DNA of 64,000 nucleotides from Neoroseomonas lacus (GTDB taxonomy: Bacteria; Pseudomonadota; Alphaproteobacteria; Acetobacterales; Acetobacteraceae): positions 94,722 to 158,721 of the forward strand of contig NZ_BMKW01000011.1 in assembly GCF_014644535.1 (NCBI RefSeq), in the 5' to 3' direction. The position numbers and the translations under genes are program-made. Below, piece by piece: positions 8,646 through 17,095 of this stretch (position 1 is the stretch's first letter; every line of letters begins with the position of its first letter). Below the pieces are notes generated by a model. It was not told the origin of the DNA, made no database searches, and worked only from the letters and a program-made list of their open reading frames with translations.

Positions 8646-8871
8646 TTGGAGGGGCCTTGCCCCTCCAAACCACCCCACCAAAGGCCCGAGGCCTTTGGAA
8701 ACCGATACGTGGCGCAGGGCATGAAAGGCAGGACGGGTACCCGAATGAACGCTCGTGCCCAGCGCAGCTTTCGCAAGTGTTCCCTCCCTCATGCCCGGCA
8801 CCAGGTATTGGTGTCCAGAGGCCCTTAGGCCTTTGGTGGGGGTGGTCCGGAGGGGGCAAAGCCCTCTCCGG
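8646..8871. repeat. Two-arm inverted palindromic element, copy B (226 bp)
   Basis: Complete copy filling most of the 301-bp gap (8624-8924) between dinB and the FliI-type gene. The left outer hairpin is TTGGAGGGGC-CTT-GCCCCTCCAA (8646-8668), followed by ACCACCCCA and inner hairpin CCAAAGGC...GCCTTTGG, then AAACCGATAC. The right arm differs in its inner part (GGTGTCCAGAGGCCCTTAGGCCTTTGG) and ends in outer hairpin CCGGAGGGGGC...GCCCTCTCCGG (8847-8871). The 53 bp between the element and the next start hold only a weak CTCCTGG-type site. Confidence 0.85.
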
Positions 8872-8924
8872 TTTCCAACGCCGATTAACGCCCCGCCAAG
8901 CTCTCCTGGCGCAACTATCGCCGC

Positions 8925-10250
8925 ATGCCGCCAGACCTAGCCGCCGCTGCCGCCGTCATCGACGCTCTGCCATACGAGACCATCCATGGCTCCGTCGCCG
9001 GGCTTGGCGGGCTCGGCGTCACGCTGGAGGGTTTCGGCCCCTTGGCGGCGATCGGCGACAGGGTACGGCTGGAAGCACCCAACGGCATCTCGATTCTGGC
9101 CGAGATCGCCGCCTTCCGCGACGGGCGCGCCGAGGCCATCGCCATGGGCCCGCTGGCTGGCCTGTCGGATGGGGTGCGCGCGGTACTGGCGCCGCGCCCA
9201 GCGCTGGCGGTCTCCGAGGCCTGGCTCGGCCGTGTGCTCGACCCGATGGGGCAGCCGATGGATGGCCTGCCTGCCCCCGTGCCCGGGGCGCGCCCGCGCG
9301 TGACCCATGCGCCCGCCCCTCCGGCGGGGCAGCGGGCGCGGCTTGGCCCGCGCATGGCGCTGGGGGTCCGGGCGCTCGACCTGTTCACGCCGGTACGGCA
9401 GGGGCAGCGGCTGGGGCTGTTCGCCGCCTCGGGCGTCGGCAAATCGACGCTGATGGCGATGCTGGCTGGCGGTGTGGAGGCGGAGGTCATCGTCTTCGCT
9501 CTGGTCGGCGAGCGCGGGCGGGAATTGCGCGAATTCATCGAGGACGACCTCGGCCCCGAGCGGCTGGCCAGGTCCGTGGTGGTCTGCGCGACCTCCGACA
9601 CCGCGGCGCCGGTGCGGCGCGAGGCCGCCTATGCCGCCATGACCGTCGCCGAGCATTTCCGCGACCAGGGCCGCCAGGTGCTGCTGCTGATGGACAGCGT
9701 GACGCGCTTCGCCCTGGCGCTGCGCGAGATCGGGCTGGCAGTACGGGAGCCACCGGCGACGCGCGGCTTCCCGCCCTCGGTCTTCACCGAATTGCCGCGG
9801 CTGCTGGAACGCGCCGGGCCGGGGCCGGATGGCTGCGGCGGCGCGATCACTGCCCTGTTCACCGTGCTGGTCGAAGGCGACGACCATGACGAGCCGATCG
9901 CCGATGCAGTGCGCGGCATCCTCGATGGTCATGTCGTGCTCGACCGCCGCATCGCCGAGGCGGGCCGCTATCCGCCCATCGATGTGTTGCGGTCGCTGTC
10001 GCGCACGGCGCCGGCGGTGCTTGACCCGCATGAGCGGCCGTTGGTGGCCGAGGCGCGGCGGGTTCTCTCAACCTTTGGCGAGGTGAGGGATCTGGTGCGG
10101 CTGGGGGCCTATCGCAGCGGGAGCGACCCGGTTTCGGATGATGCGGTGCGGCTGGCCCCGGCAATCGAGGCGGTGCTGGCGCAGGGCAAGTCCGAGCCGA
10201 GCGATCCGGACCAGGCCTTCGGTGCCTTGGCCGTGGCGCTGGGCGGGTAG
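8925..10250 (+). CDS. fliI: FliI/YscN-type secretion ATPase (flagellum-specific ATP synthase)
   Basis: 441-residue cytoplasmic ATPase related to F1 beta subunits, which energises flagellar (or type III) protein export. Walker A is AASGVGKS (167-174), Walker B is VLLLMD (252-257) followed by SVTRFALALREIGLA, the stretch typical of FliI. The N-terminal barrel (1-95) and C-terminal helical domain are both present, so the protein is full length. No other flagellar or injectisome gene is nearby, so the gene is an orphan here. The flanks are a repeat element and a convergent Bug gene. Confidence 0.85.
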   Translation: MPPDLAAAAAVIDALPYETIHGSVAGLGGLGVTLEGFGPLAAIGDRVRLEAPNGISILAEIAAFRDGRAEAIAMGPLAGLSDGVRAVLAPRPALAVSEAWLGRVLDPMGQPMDGLPAPVPGARPRVTHAPAPPAGQRARLGPRMALGVRALDLFTPVRQGQRLGLFAASGVGKSTLMAMLAGGVEAEVIVFALVGERGRELREFIEDDLGPERLARSVVVCATSDTAAPVRREAAYAAMTVAEHFRDQGRQVLLLMDSVTRFALALREIGLAVREPPATRGFPPSVFTELPRLLERAGPGPDGCGGAITALFTVLVEGDDHDEPIADAVRGILDGHVVLDRRIAEAGRYPPIDVLRSLSRTAPAVLDPHERPLVAEARRVLSTFGEVRDLVRLGAYRSGSDPVSDDAVRLAPAIEAVLAQGKSEPSDPDQAFGALAVALGG

Positions 10251-10279
10251 CGTGACAACCGGCCGGCCTGTCGCGGCCT

Positions 10280-11254
10280 TCAATCCACCCGGATATTGCC
10301 GACGCGGATCACCTCCCGCCACCGGGTCAACTCGTCGCGGATCAGGGTGGTGTAGCCTTCGGCGCCCATCGTGCCGGGGCGTACGCCGATGCTGGCGAAG
10401 CGCTGCTGAACCGCGTCGCTGGTCAGCGCCGCGCCGATCTCCGCCTCCCAGCGTGCGGCGATCTCGGACGGGATTCCGGCCGGGGTGGAGAAGCCGAACC
10501 AATTGGTCGAGGTGACGGTGGCGAGGCCCGCCTCGGCGAAGGTCGGCACGTCGGGCAGGGCGGGCGAACGCTCCGCCTCGCTGGTCGCGATCGGCCGCAT
10601 GCGGCCGCCACGGATGTTGCCGATGGCGGTCGGCAGGCTTTCCATCAGCGCGGGGATCTGCCCGCCCATCAGGTCGGTCATCGCCGGGGCCGAACCGCGA
10701 TAGGGCACATGCGTCAGCTCGACGCCGGCCGTGCGCGCAAGCAATTGCCCGATCAGATGGTTCATCGTGCCATTGCCGCCGGAGCCGTAGGTGATCTCGC
10801 CCGGCCGCGACCGCGCCAGCGCCAGCAGTTCCGCGACGTTGGCGACGGCGACATTCGGCCCGACGATCAGCACGGAGGGAAAGGTGCCGACCAGGTGGAT
10901 ATGGGTAAAATCCGCCAGCGGGTCGTAGGGCACATTGGCGTAGAGCACGGGCCCGATGCCATGCGAGGCCGCCGAGGACATCATCACGATATGCGTGTCG
11001 CCGCGCGCCTTGGCGACCAGGTCCGCGCCGAGCATGCCGCCGGCGCCGGGACGGTTCTCGATGACGATGGGTTGGCCGAGCTTGTTGCCGAAATGCTCGC
11101 CCAGCGTGCGGGAGAGAATGTCCGCCGCGCCACCGGGCGGGAAGTTCACGATCCAGCGGATCGGCCGCGCCGGCCAGGCCTGCGCGGCGGCGATGCGAGG
11201 TGCGGCGAGCAGCGGCGCGGCGAGCAGCGTTCGGCGAGCGATGGTGATGGACAT
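10280..11254 (-). CDS. Bug/TctC-family periplasmic solute receptor
   Basis: 324-residue secreted protein. The ATG at 11254 is chosen because CCGGAGGAAACC precedes it and the product then starts with signal peptide MSITIARRTLLAAPLLAAPRIA. The mature part opens WPARPIRWIVNFPPGGAADIL and contains IVIENRPGAGGMLGADLVAK, the two landmarks of this family. It is divergent from a cytosine-deaminase-like amidohydrolase gene 110 bp away. A shared promoter region suggests it may bring in that enzyme's substrate, which is inference only. Confidence 0.9.
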   Translation of the reverse strand: MSITIARRTLLAAPLLAAPRIAAAQAWPARPIRWIVNFPPGGAADILSRTLGEHFGNKLGQPIVIENRPGAGGMLGADLVAKARGDTHIVMMSSAASHGIGPVLYANVPYDPLADFTHIHLVGTFPSVLIVGPNVAVANVAELLALARSRPGEITYGSGGNGTMNHLIGQLLARTAGVELTHVPYRGSAPAMTDLMGGQIPALMESLPTAIGNIRGGRMRPIATSEAERSPALPDVPTFAEAGLATVTSTNWFGFSTPAGIPSEIAARWEAEIGAALTSDAVQQRFASIGVRPGTMGAEGYTTLIRDELTRWREVIRVGNIRVD

Positions 11255-11364
11255 GGTTTCCTCCGGCAGGGGCAGGGTATGGCACGGACAATGCAAGCCC
11301 CACGCCATCGACGCGCCGCGGCCGGCGTGGTTCGATCCGCCCGAATGCCTGCCGGAGCCTGCCG

Positions 11365-12606
11365 ATGGATTTCGACCTGTTGCTGCGCCATGTCCGCCCG
11401 CCCGAGGCGAAGCCCGGCGCGCCGCCCGTGGATATCGGCGTCACCGGCGGCCGCATCGCCGCCATCGCGCCGGCGCTGCCCGGCACGGCGCGCGAGGAAG
11501 TGGATGGCGGTGGGCGCCTCGTGTGTTCCGGCTTCGTCGAGACGCATATCCATCTCGACAAATCCTGCATCCTGGCGCGCTGCGCCTGCGAGGCGCAGCG
11601 GCATCCGCATGGCGCGATGGAGCGCGTCTCCGCAGTGAAGCATACCTTCACGGTGGAGGACGTGACCGAACGCGCGTCACGCACCATCGAGAACTGCATC
11701 TTGCATGGCGCGACGCGCATGCGCACGCATGTCGAGGTGGACCCGAAGGTCGGGCTGCGCGGGCTCGAAGGCGTGAAGGCACTGATCGAGAAATACCGCT
11801 GGGCGATCGACCTCGAGATTTGCGTCATGCCGCAGGAGGGCCTGACCAACAATCCGGGCACCGACGAGTTGATGGTCGCGGCGCTGCGGAACGGCGCGAC
11901 GGTGGTGGGTGCGGCACCGAACTACGACAGCGATCGGGCCGCGCAGATCCGCCGCGTCTTCGAGATGGCGCGCGACTTCGACATCGACATCGACATGCAT
12001 CTGGACAGCGGCATCGCGGCGGACGATCTCGACACGCTGCTGGTCTGCGACCTCACCGAGCAATACGGCTGGGGTGGACGTGTCGCCGTCGGCCATGTCA
12101 CGAAGCTTGCGGCGGCACCTTGGGCGCGGTTGGACGCGGTGGCGAAGCGCATGGCCGGTGCCGGCGTCGCGCTGACGGTGCTGACGGCGACGGACCTGTA
12201 TCTCGGCGGCCGCCACACCGACCACAACGTGCCGCGCAACGTGGTCGATGCGAACCGACTGGCCGAACAGGGCGTGCTGTGCTCGGTGGCATCGAACAAC
12301 ATCCTGAACCCCTTCACGCCCTTCGGTGACGGGCAGTTGCTGCGCCAGGCGAACTTGCAGGCGATCGTCACGCATCGCGGTTCGGACGCCGAGGTGCGCG
12401 CGGTGTGGAACATGACCACGCGGGATGCGGCGAGGCTGCTGCGCCAGGACGACTACGGCATCGAAGTCGGCAACCCTGGAGACCTGGTGGTGCTGGATGC
12501 GGAGACCCCCGAGATGGCGCTGCGCACGGTCGCGCCGGTGCTGGCGGCGTTCAAGCGCGGCCGGCGCACGATGACGCGCGACAAGGCGCGGCTGCATCGG
12601 CCGTAG
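11365..12606 (+). CDS. Cytosine-deaminase-like amidohydrolase
   Basis: 413-residue metal-dependent hydrolase. Visible metal-site pieces are GFVETHIHLDKSC (about 55-67), THVEVDP (about 124-130), DMHLDSG (about 210-216), VGHVTKLAA and a C-terminal SNNILNPF segment, all in the order found in the CodA / N-isopropylammelide hydrolase branch. A start at ATG 11365 has GGAG upstream. The enzyme would remove an amino group from a pyrimidine, triazine or similar ring in the cytoplasm; the exact substrate is unknown. The divergent Bug receptor may supply it. Confidence 0.85.
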   Translation: MDFDLLLRHVRPPEAKPGAPPVDIGVTGGRIAAIAPALPGTAREEVDGGGRLVCSGFVETHIHLDKSCILARCACEAQRHPHGAMERVSAVKHTFTVEDVTERASRTIENCILHGATRMRTHVEVDPKVGLRGLEGVKALIEKYRWAIDLEICVMPQEGLTNNPGTDELMVAALRNGATVVGAAPNYDSDRAAQIRRVFEMARDFDIDIDMHLDSGIAADDLDTLLVCDLTEQYGWGGRVAVGHVTKLAAAPWARLDAVAKRMAGAGVALTVLTATDLYLGGRHTDHNVPRNVVDANRLAEQGVLCSVASNNILNPFTPFGDGQLLRQANLQAIVTHRGSDAEVRAVWNMTTRDAARLLRQDDYGIEVGNPGDLVVLDAETPEMALRTVAPVLAAFKRGRRTMTRDKARLHRP

Positions 12607-12649
12607 CACGGATGGACAACGTCATCGGACCAGGGCTTGTAGGCAGGTG

Positions 12650-14101
12650 ATGCTGACATCCGTCCATCTCGTCCTGGTCGTTGCCTTCGCGGTGGCCCAT
12701 GGGCTCGTCATCCTGCGCGCCCTGCTGGTGGACGGAAGGGACCCCATGTCGCGCGCGGCCTGGGTGCTCGCCCTGCTGCTGCTGCCGGGCGTGGGGGTGG
12801 GGCTGTACCTGCTGGTGGGCGAGCCGCACCTGGCGCGACGGCTGCGCCATCGTTCGGTCGTCGTCCTCGATCTTCTCGCGGGACGGGTACAGGCCACCAG
12901 CCAGGCGTCGGCGGCGGCGCGGGACGCCGTGCCGGAACGCTTCCGCCCGGCCTTCCGCCTGTGCGAGGCGCTGGCGCGCTGCCCGACGGTTGGCGGCAAT
13001 GCCGCGCGTCTCGCCACCGATTCCGATGCGGCCATCACGGCGATGGTGGCGGCGATCGATGCCGCGACATCGACGGTCCATATCTCCTTCTATATCTGGC
13101 TCGCCGACAACAATGGGCTGAAAGTCGTCGAGGCCCTGCGGCGGGCGGCGCAGCGCGGTGTCATATGCCGCGTCATCGCCGATGGCATCGGGTCGCGGCC
13201 GCTGGTGCGGTCACGCCACTGGCGCGACATGGGCGAGGCCGGCGTGCGGCTGCAGAGCGCCTTGCCCGTGGCGCGTGGCGCGCTGATGTTCCTCGGCAGC
13301 CGCGTCGATCTGCGCAATCACCGCAAGATCGTCGTCATCGACAACCGAATCACCTTCTGCGGCAGCCAGAACTGCGCCGATCCGGCCTTTCGCATCAAGG
13401 CGCGCTTCGCGCCCTGGGTGGATATCATGCTGTGCTTCGAGGGGCCGGTCGTGCTGCAGAACCAACTGCTTTTCGCCAGCGACTGGATGGCGGAATCCGG
13501 CGAGGACCTGACCGAGGTGCTTGCCGTGCCGCCGGGTCCCGCGAGGCCGGGCGGGTTTCCCGCCATCGCCTTCGGCACCGGCCCCAGCTCGCCGCGCGGT
13601 GCTATGTCGGATGTGTTCGTCGCCCTGCTCGGCGGCGCGGAGCGGGAGGTGGTGATCTCCACGCCCTACTTCGTGCCGGATGCGCCGTTGCTCGCCGCAT
13701 TGGTTTCCTGCGGCCGGCGCGGTGTCGAGACCACGCTGATCCTGCCGGCGCGAAACGATTCCTGGGCGGTCGGCGCCATCAGCAAGGCGTATTACCCTGA
13801 ACTGCTGGCCGCCGGCATCCGCGTGTTCGAATTCCATGGCGGGTTGCTGCACGCGAAAACGCTGGTGGCGGACCGTTGCGTCGGCCTGGTCGGTTCGGCG
13901 AACATGGATCGCCGCAGCATGGACCTGAATTTCGAGAACAATATCCTGCTCTGCTCCGAGGCGACGGCGCGCGAGATCCGCGCGCGGCAGGATGCCTATC
14001 TGGCCGACGCCACCGAGATCTTGCCGGAGACGCTGCGGCGGCGCTCCATCCCGCGCCGCCTGTGGGAGAATACGCTGACGATGTTCAGCCCGGTGCTGTG
14101 A
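12650..14101 (+). CDS. cls: Cardiolipin synthase (phospholipase D family)
   Basis: 483-residue membrane enzyme that makes cardiolipin from two phosphatidylglycerols. It has two N-terminal membrane segments (2-24 and about 37-55), then two PLD domains. The first HKD motif is NHRKIVVIDNRITFCGSQN (His224, Lys226, Asp231) and the second is LHAKTLVADRCVGLVGSANMD near residue 400. A GTG three bases upstream (12647) is an alternative start. It ends 6 bp before the convergent LLM monooxygenase gene, with no room for a separate terminator. Confidence 0.92.
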   Translation: MLTSVHLVLVVAFAVAHGLVILRALLVDGRDPMSRAAWVLALLLLPGVGVGLYLLVGEPHLARRLRHRSVVVLDLLAGRVQATSQASAAARDAVPERFRPAFRLCEALARCPTVGGNAARLATDSDAAITAMVAAIDAATSTVHISFYIWLADNNGLKVVEALRRAAQRGVICRVIADGIGSRPLVRSRHWRDMGEAGVRLQSALPVARGALMFLGSRVDLRNHRKIVVIDNRITFCGSQNCADPAFRIKARFAPWVDIMLCFEGPVVLQNQLLFASDWMAESGEDLTEVLAVPPGPARPGGFPAIAFGTGPSSPRGAMSDVFVALLGGAEREVVISTPYFVPDAPLLAALVSCGRRGVETTLILPARNDSWAVGAISKAYYPELLAAGIRVFEFHGGLLHAKTLVADRCVGLVGSANMDRRSMDLNFENNILLCSEATAREIRARQDAYLADATEILPETLRRRSIPRRLWENTLTMFSPVL

Positions 14102-14107
14102 CGTGCC

Positions 14108-15475
14108 TCAATCCGCAGCCTGGGCGCGCCGCGCGGCGGTGTAGCGGTTCTCCGGCACGCGCAGGCCGAGATTCTCCCGCAGCGTCCTGCCTTCATACGC
14201 CGTGCGGAAAATGCCGCGCCGCTGCAATTCGGGGATGACCAGGGTCGAGAAATCCTCGAAGGGCTTCGGGTAGTAGTTGCAGATGACGTTGAAGCCGTCG
14301 GCGGCATCCTTCTCCAGCCATTCCTGCAGCTCGTCGGCGATGTATTCGGGCGTGCCGACCAGCACGCGATGGCCCTGCGCGGCGGAGACCGAGCGCGCGA
14401 CCTGAAGCAGCGTCATGTTGTTCTTCTTCGCCATGTCCATGATCAGCTTCTGGCGCGACTTGGCGGAATTCGCCTCCGGCAGGTCGGGCATCGGCCCATG
14501 CAGCGGGTAGGAGAAAATGTCGATGCCGCGGGTGAAGCGTGCCAGCGCGGCCAGCGCCACATCGTCGGGTAGCAGCGCCTGGAGCTGGTCGTATTTCTCC
14601 TGCGCTTCCTCCATGGTGCGGCCGATCACCGGGGTGATGCCGGGCATGATCTTGATGTCGTCCAGCGTACGCCCGTATTTCGCCGTGCGGCCTTTCACAT
14701 CGGCGAAGAACTCCCGCGCGGCTTCCAGCTCCGTCTGCGCGGTGAACACCACATCCGCGGTGCGCGCGGCGAGTTCCCGCCCGGGTTCCGACGAACCCGC
14801 CTGCGCCACTACCGGCCGGCCCTGCGGCGTACGCGAGACATTCAGCGGGCCGCGCACATGGAAGTGCTTTCCGTGGTGGTCGAGGAAATGCATCTTGTCC
14901 ACGTCGAACCAGACGCCGCTGTCCTTGTCGCGCAGGAAGGCGTCGGCCTCCCAGGAATCCCAGAGCCCGGCAACGACTTCGTAGAATTCGATGGCGCGCT
15001 CGTAGCGCGCGGCGTGGTCGACATGGGTGTCGAGGTTGAAGTTGGCGGCTTCGTCCTCGATCTGCGACGTCACCAGGTTCCAGCCGCAACGGCCATTGCT
15101 GATGTGGTCGATGGTCGAGAAGCGGCGGGCGATGTTGTAGGGCTCGTTGAAGGTCGTCGTCGCCGTCGCCACCAGGCCGATATGCGAGGTGCCGACGGCC
15201 ATGGCGGCGAGACACGCGGTTGGCTCCAGCTTGACGATGCGCGACAGCCGGGTGCGCGTCATGTCGCCGGCCTTGAGCGCATCGCTGCCCGCCACCGCCA
15301 CCGTGTCCTGGAAGAAGATGGTGTCGTACAGGTGCTTCTCGGCCATCTGTGCGAGGCGCATGTACCAGCCGAAATCCATGTCGGTCTCGGCCACCGCATC
15401 GGGGTGGCGCCAGCCGGCCAGGTGGTTGCCGGGCACCGACAGGAAGGCACCGAGCTTGAGCTGCTTCTTGGTCAC
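14108..15475 (-). CDS. LLM-class flavin-dependent monooxygenase (NtaA/SnaA/DszA family)
   Basis: 455-residue FMNH2-dependent oxygenase. It begins MTKKQLKLGAFLSVPGNHLAGWRHP, shows the family's GRCGWNLVTSQ and GRPVVAQAGSSEPGRELAA pieces, and ends with a VIPELQRRG...YEGRTLRENLGL tail. The start is GTG 15475 with GGGGGA upstream. Relatives oxidise nitrilotriacetate, EDTA, dibenzothiophene sulfone or methionine-derived sulfur compounds. It is the last gene of an operon with an ABC binding protein and a second LLM enzyme, so the binding protein probably supplies a substrate to both. Confidence 0.9.
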   Translation of the reverse strand: MTKKQLKLGAFLSVPGNHLAGWRHPDAVAETDMDFGWYMRLAQMAEKHLYDTIFFQDTVAVAGSDALKAGDMTRTRLSRIVKLEPTACLAAMAVGTSHIGLVATATTTFNEPYNIARRFSTIDHISNGRCGWNLVTSQIEDEAANFNLDTHVDHAARYERAIEFYEVVAGLWDSWEADAFLRDKDSGVWFDVDKMHFLDHHGKHFHVRGPLNVSRTPQGRPVVAQAGSSEPGRELAARTADVVFTAQTELEAAREFFADVKGRTAKYGRTLDDIKIMPGITPVIGRTMEEAQEKYDQLQALLPDDVALAALARFTRGIDIFSYPLHGPMPDLPEANSAKSRQKLIMDMAKKNNMTLLQVARSVSAAQGHRVLVGTPEYIADELQEWLEKDAADGFNVICNYYPKPFEDFSTLVIPELQRRGIFRTAYEGRTLRENLGLRVPENRYTAARRAQAAD

Positions 15476-15494
15476 GACGTTTTCCCCCAGATGG

Positions 15495-17078
15495 TCAACG
15501 GGCGAGGCGGATGCCGGTCGCCATGGTGTATTGGTCTCCGCGCGGCACCAGCGTCATGTTCTTCGCCGTACCCCAGCCGGAGCGGACGAAGAAGACCGGG
15601 ATGATCGCGGCTTCCTCCATTGCGCGCCGCACCGCCTGTTGCGTCAGTTCCTCGCGCCTCGTGTCGTCGAGCGTAGTCTCGATCTGGCCGAGCAGCCCAT
15701 CCAGCACCGCATCGGAATAGCGGCCGCGGTTGGATGCCCCGTGGCGCAGGTCGTTGTTGTAGGTGCGCAGGATGGAGTTCATCCCCTCCGGCGCCGCGCC
15801 CGTGGTGGTGAAGAACATCGAAAGGGACACCGAGAATTCCGGATTGCCGTTCGCACCCCGATTGGCGCGGCGGAAGAAGATGGATGACGGCAGCGCCTCC
15901 ACCTCGGTCCTGATGCCGATGGCGGTCAGCATCTGGCCGATCGCCTGGCAGCTGCGCGCATCGCCGGCGAAGCGGTCGCCGGTGCATTGGATGGTGAGGC
16001 CGAAGCCATTCGGATACCCGGCCTCGGCGAGCAGCGCGCGCGCACGCGCGGGGTCATAGGCCGGCACGGGCAGGTCGGGGACATAGCCGATGAAATTCGC
16101 CGGCGCGATCTGCCCCGCCGGCTCAGCGCCGCCCTCCATGGCCCGTTCGGCGAGTGCGGTGCGGTTGATGGCATGCGACAGCGCGAGGCGCACGCGCCGG
16201 TCGCGCAGCGGGTTGTTGGGCAGTGGCTGGCCATCGGGGCCGGTGACGAAGGTCGAAACCGCACGTCCGCTGTCGATGTACATGTAGAAATTGAAGCCCG
16301 AGGTCGCGGTGACCAGTTCGCTGCGCGGGTCAGCCCGCACGCGACCATACAACGCGGGCGGCACCGCATCGACGACGGAGACATCGCCGGCGAGCAGCGC
16401 CGAGACGCGCGCGCTGTCATTCGGAATGAAGCGGAACACCACGCGTTCCCATGGCTCGGTCGGTGCCCAATGATGCGGTGCGCGTTCGAGCGTGACGTCG
16501 CTGCCGGGCGTGAAGCGCACCCAGCGATACGGCCCGGTACCGACCGCGGCGCGGCCACCGTTGAAATCCTGCTCGGTTGCCGTGGTGCCGACCGCGACGG
16601 CGGAGACGATCATGATGGCGGCGAGATTGCTCGGCAGCAGCGGCGAAGGCCCGTCGGTGCGGATGCGCACGGTGCCCGCATCGACCGTCTCCACCGCTAC
16701 GATGCTGCGCGTCTGCGCGCTATAGGTGCGGAGGCCTTGCGCGGCCGCCGCCCGGCGGATCGAGAAGGCGACGTCTTCCGGTGTCAGTGGCGTGCCGTCA
16801 TGGAAGGTCACGCCCTCGCGGAGCCGGAATTCCCAGGTGTTGTCGTCCACTACGCGCCAGGATTCGGCGAGGCCCGGGACCGGTCGCAGGTTCTCGTCCT
16901 GGAACACCAGCGACTCATACACGTGCATCTGCACATTGCGGTTCGGACTGTAGGACTGGTGCGGATCGGAGCCATCCACCGCGGCCTTCATGCCGATGCG
17001 CAGCGTCTGCGCGGCAGCGGGCGATACGGCGAGGCCGCAGGCAAGCAGCAGGGCGATGCCCAGCGTGTGATTGCGCAT
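15495..17078 (-). CDS. ABC transporter substrate-binding protein, family 5 (peptide/opine/nickel type)
   Basis: 527-residue periplasmic protein. The start at 17078 is preferred because CTGGAG precedes it by a normal distance and the product begins MRNHTLGIALLLACGLAVSPAAAQ, a clean signal peptide. An ATG at 17099 overlaps the upstream stop as ATGA but has no ribosome site. The mature protein has SBP_bac_5 features: VYESLVFQDENLRPVPGLAESW, YSPNR, EFRLREGVTFHDGTPLTPEDV. It sits between two LLM monooxygenases with gaps of 17 and 19 bp. No permease or ATPase is nearby. Confidence 0.88.
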   Translation of the reverse strand: MRNHTLGIALLLACGLAVSPAAAQTLRIGMKAAVDGSDPHQSYSPNRNVQMHVYESLVFQDENLRPVPGLAESWRVVDDNTWEFRLREGVTFHDGTPLTPEDVAFSIRRAAAAQGLRTYSAQTRSIVAVETVDAGTVRIRTDGPSPLLPSNLAAIMIVSAVAVGTTATEQDFNGGRAAVGTGPYRWVRFTPGSDVTLERAPHHWAPTEPWERVVFRFIPNDSARVSALLAGDVSVVDAVPPALYGRVRADPRSELVTATSGFNFYMYIDSGRAVSTFVTGPDGQPLPNNPLRDRRVRLALSHAINRTALAERAMEGGAEPAGQIAPANFIGYVPDLPVPAYDPARARALLAEAGYPNGFGLTIQCTGDRFAGDARSCQAIGQMLTAIGIRTEVEALPSSIFFRRANRGANGNPEFSVSLSMFFTTTGAAPEGMNSILRTYNNDLRHGASNRGRYSDAVLDGLLGQIETTLDDTRREELTQQAVRRAMEEAAIIPVFFVRSGWGTAKNMTLVPRGDQYTMATGIRLAR

Positions 17079-17095
17079 CGTCGTGCTCCAGGTCT

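Noticed and set aside
10253-10275. GACAACCGGCCGGCCTGTC between fliI and the convergent Bug gene as a terminator
   Set aside because: The stem is imperfect and there is no T-run on either strand; left unassigned.
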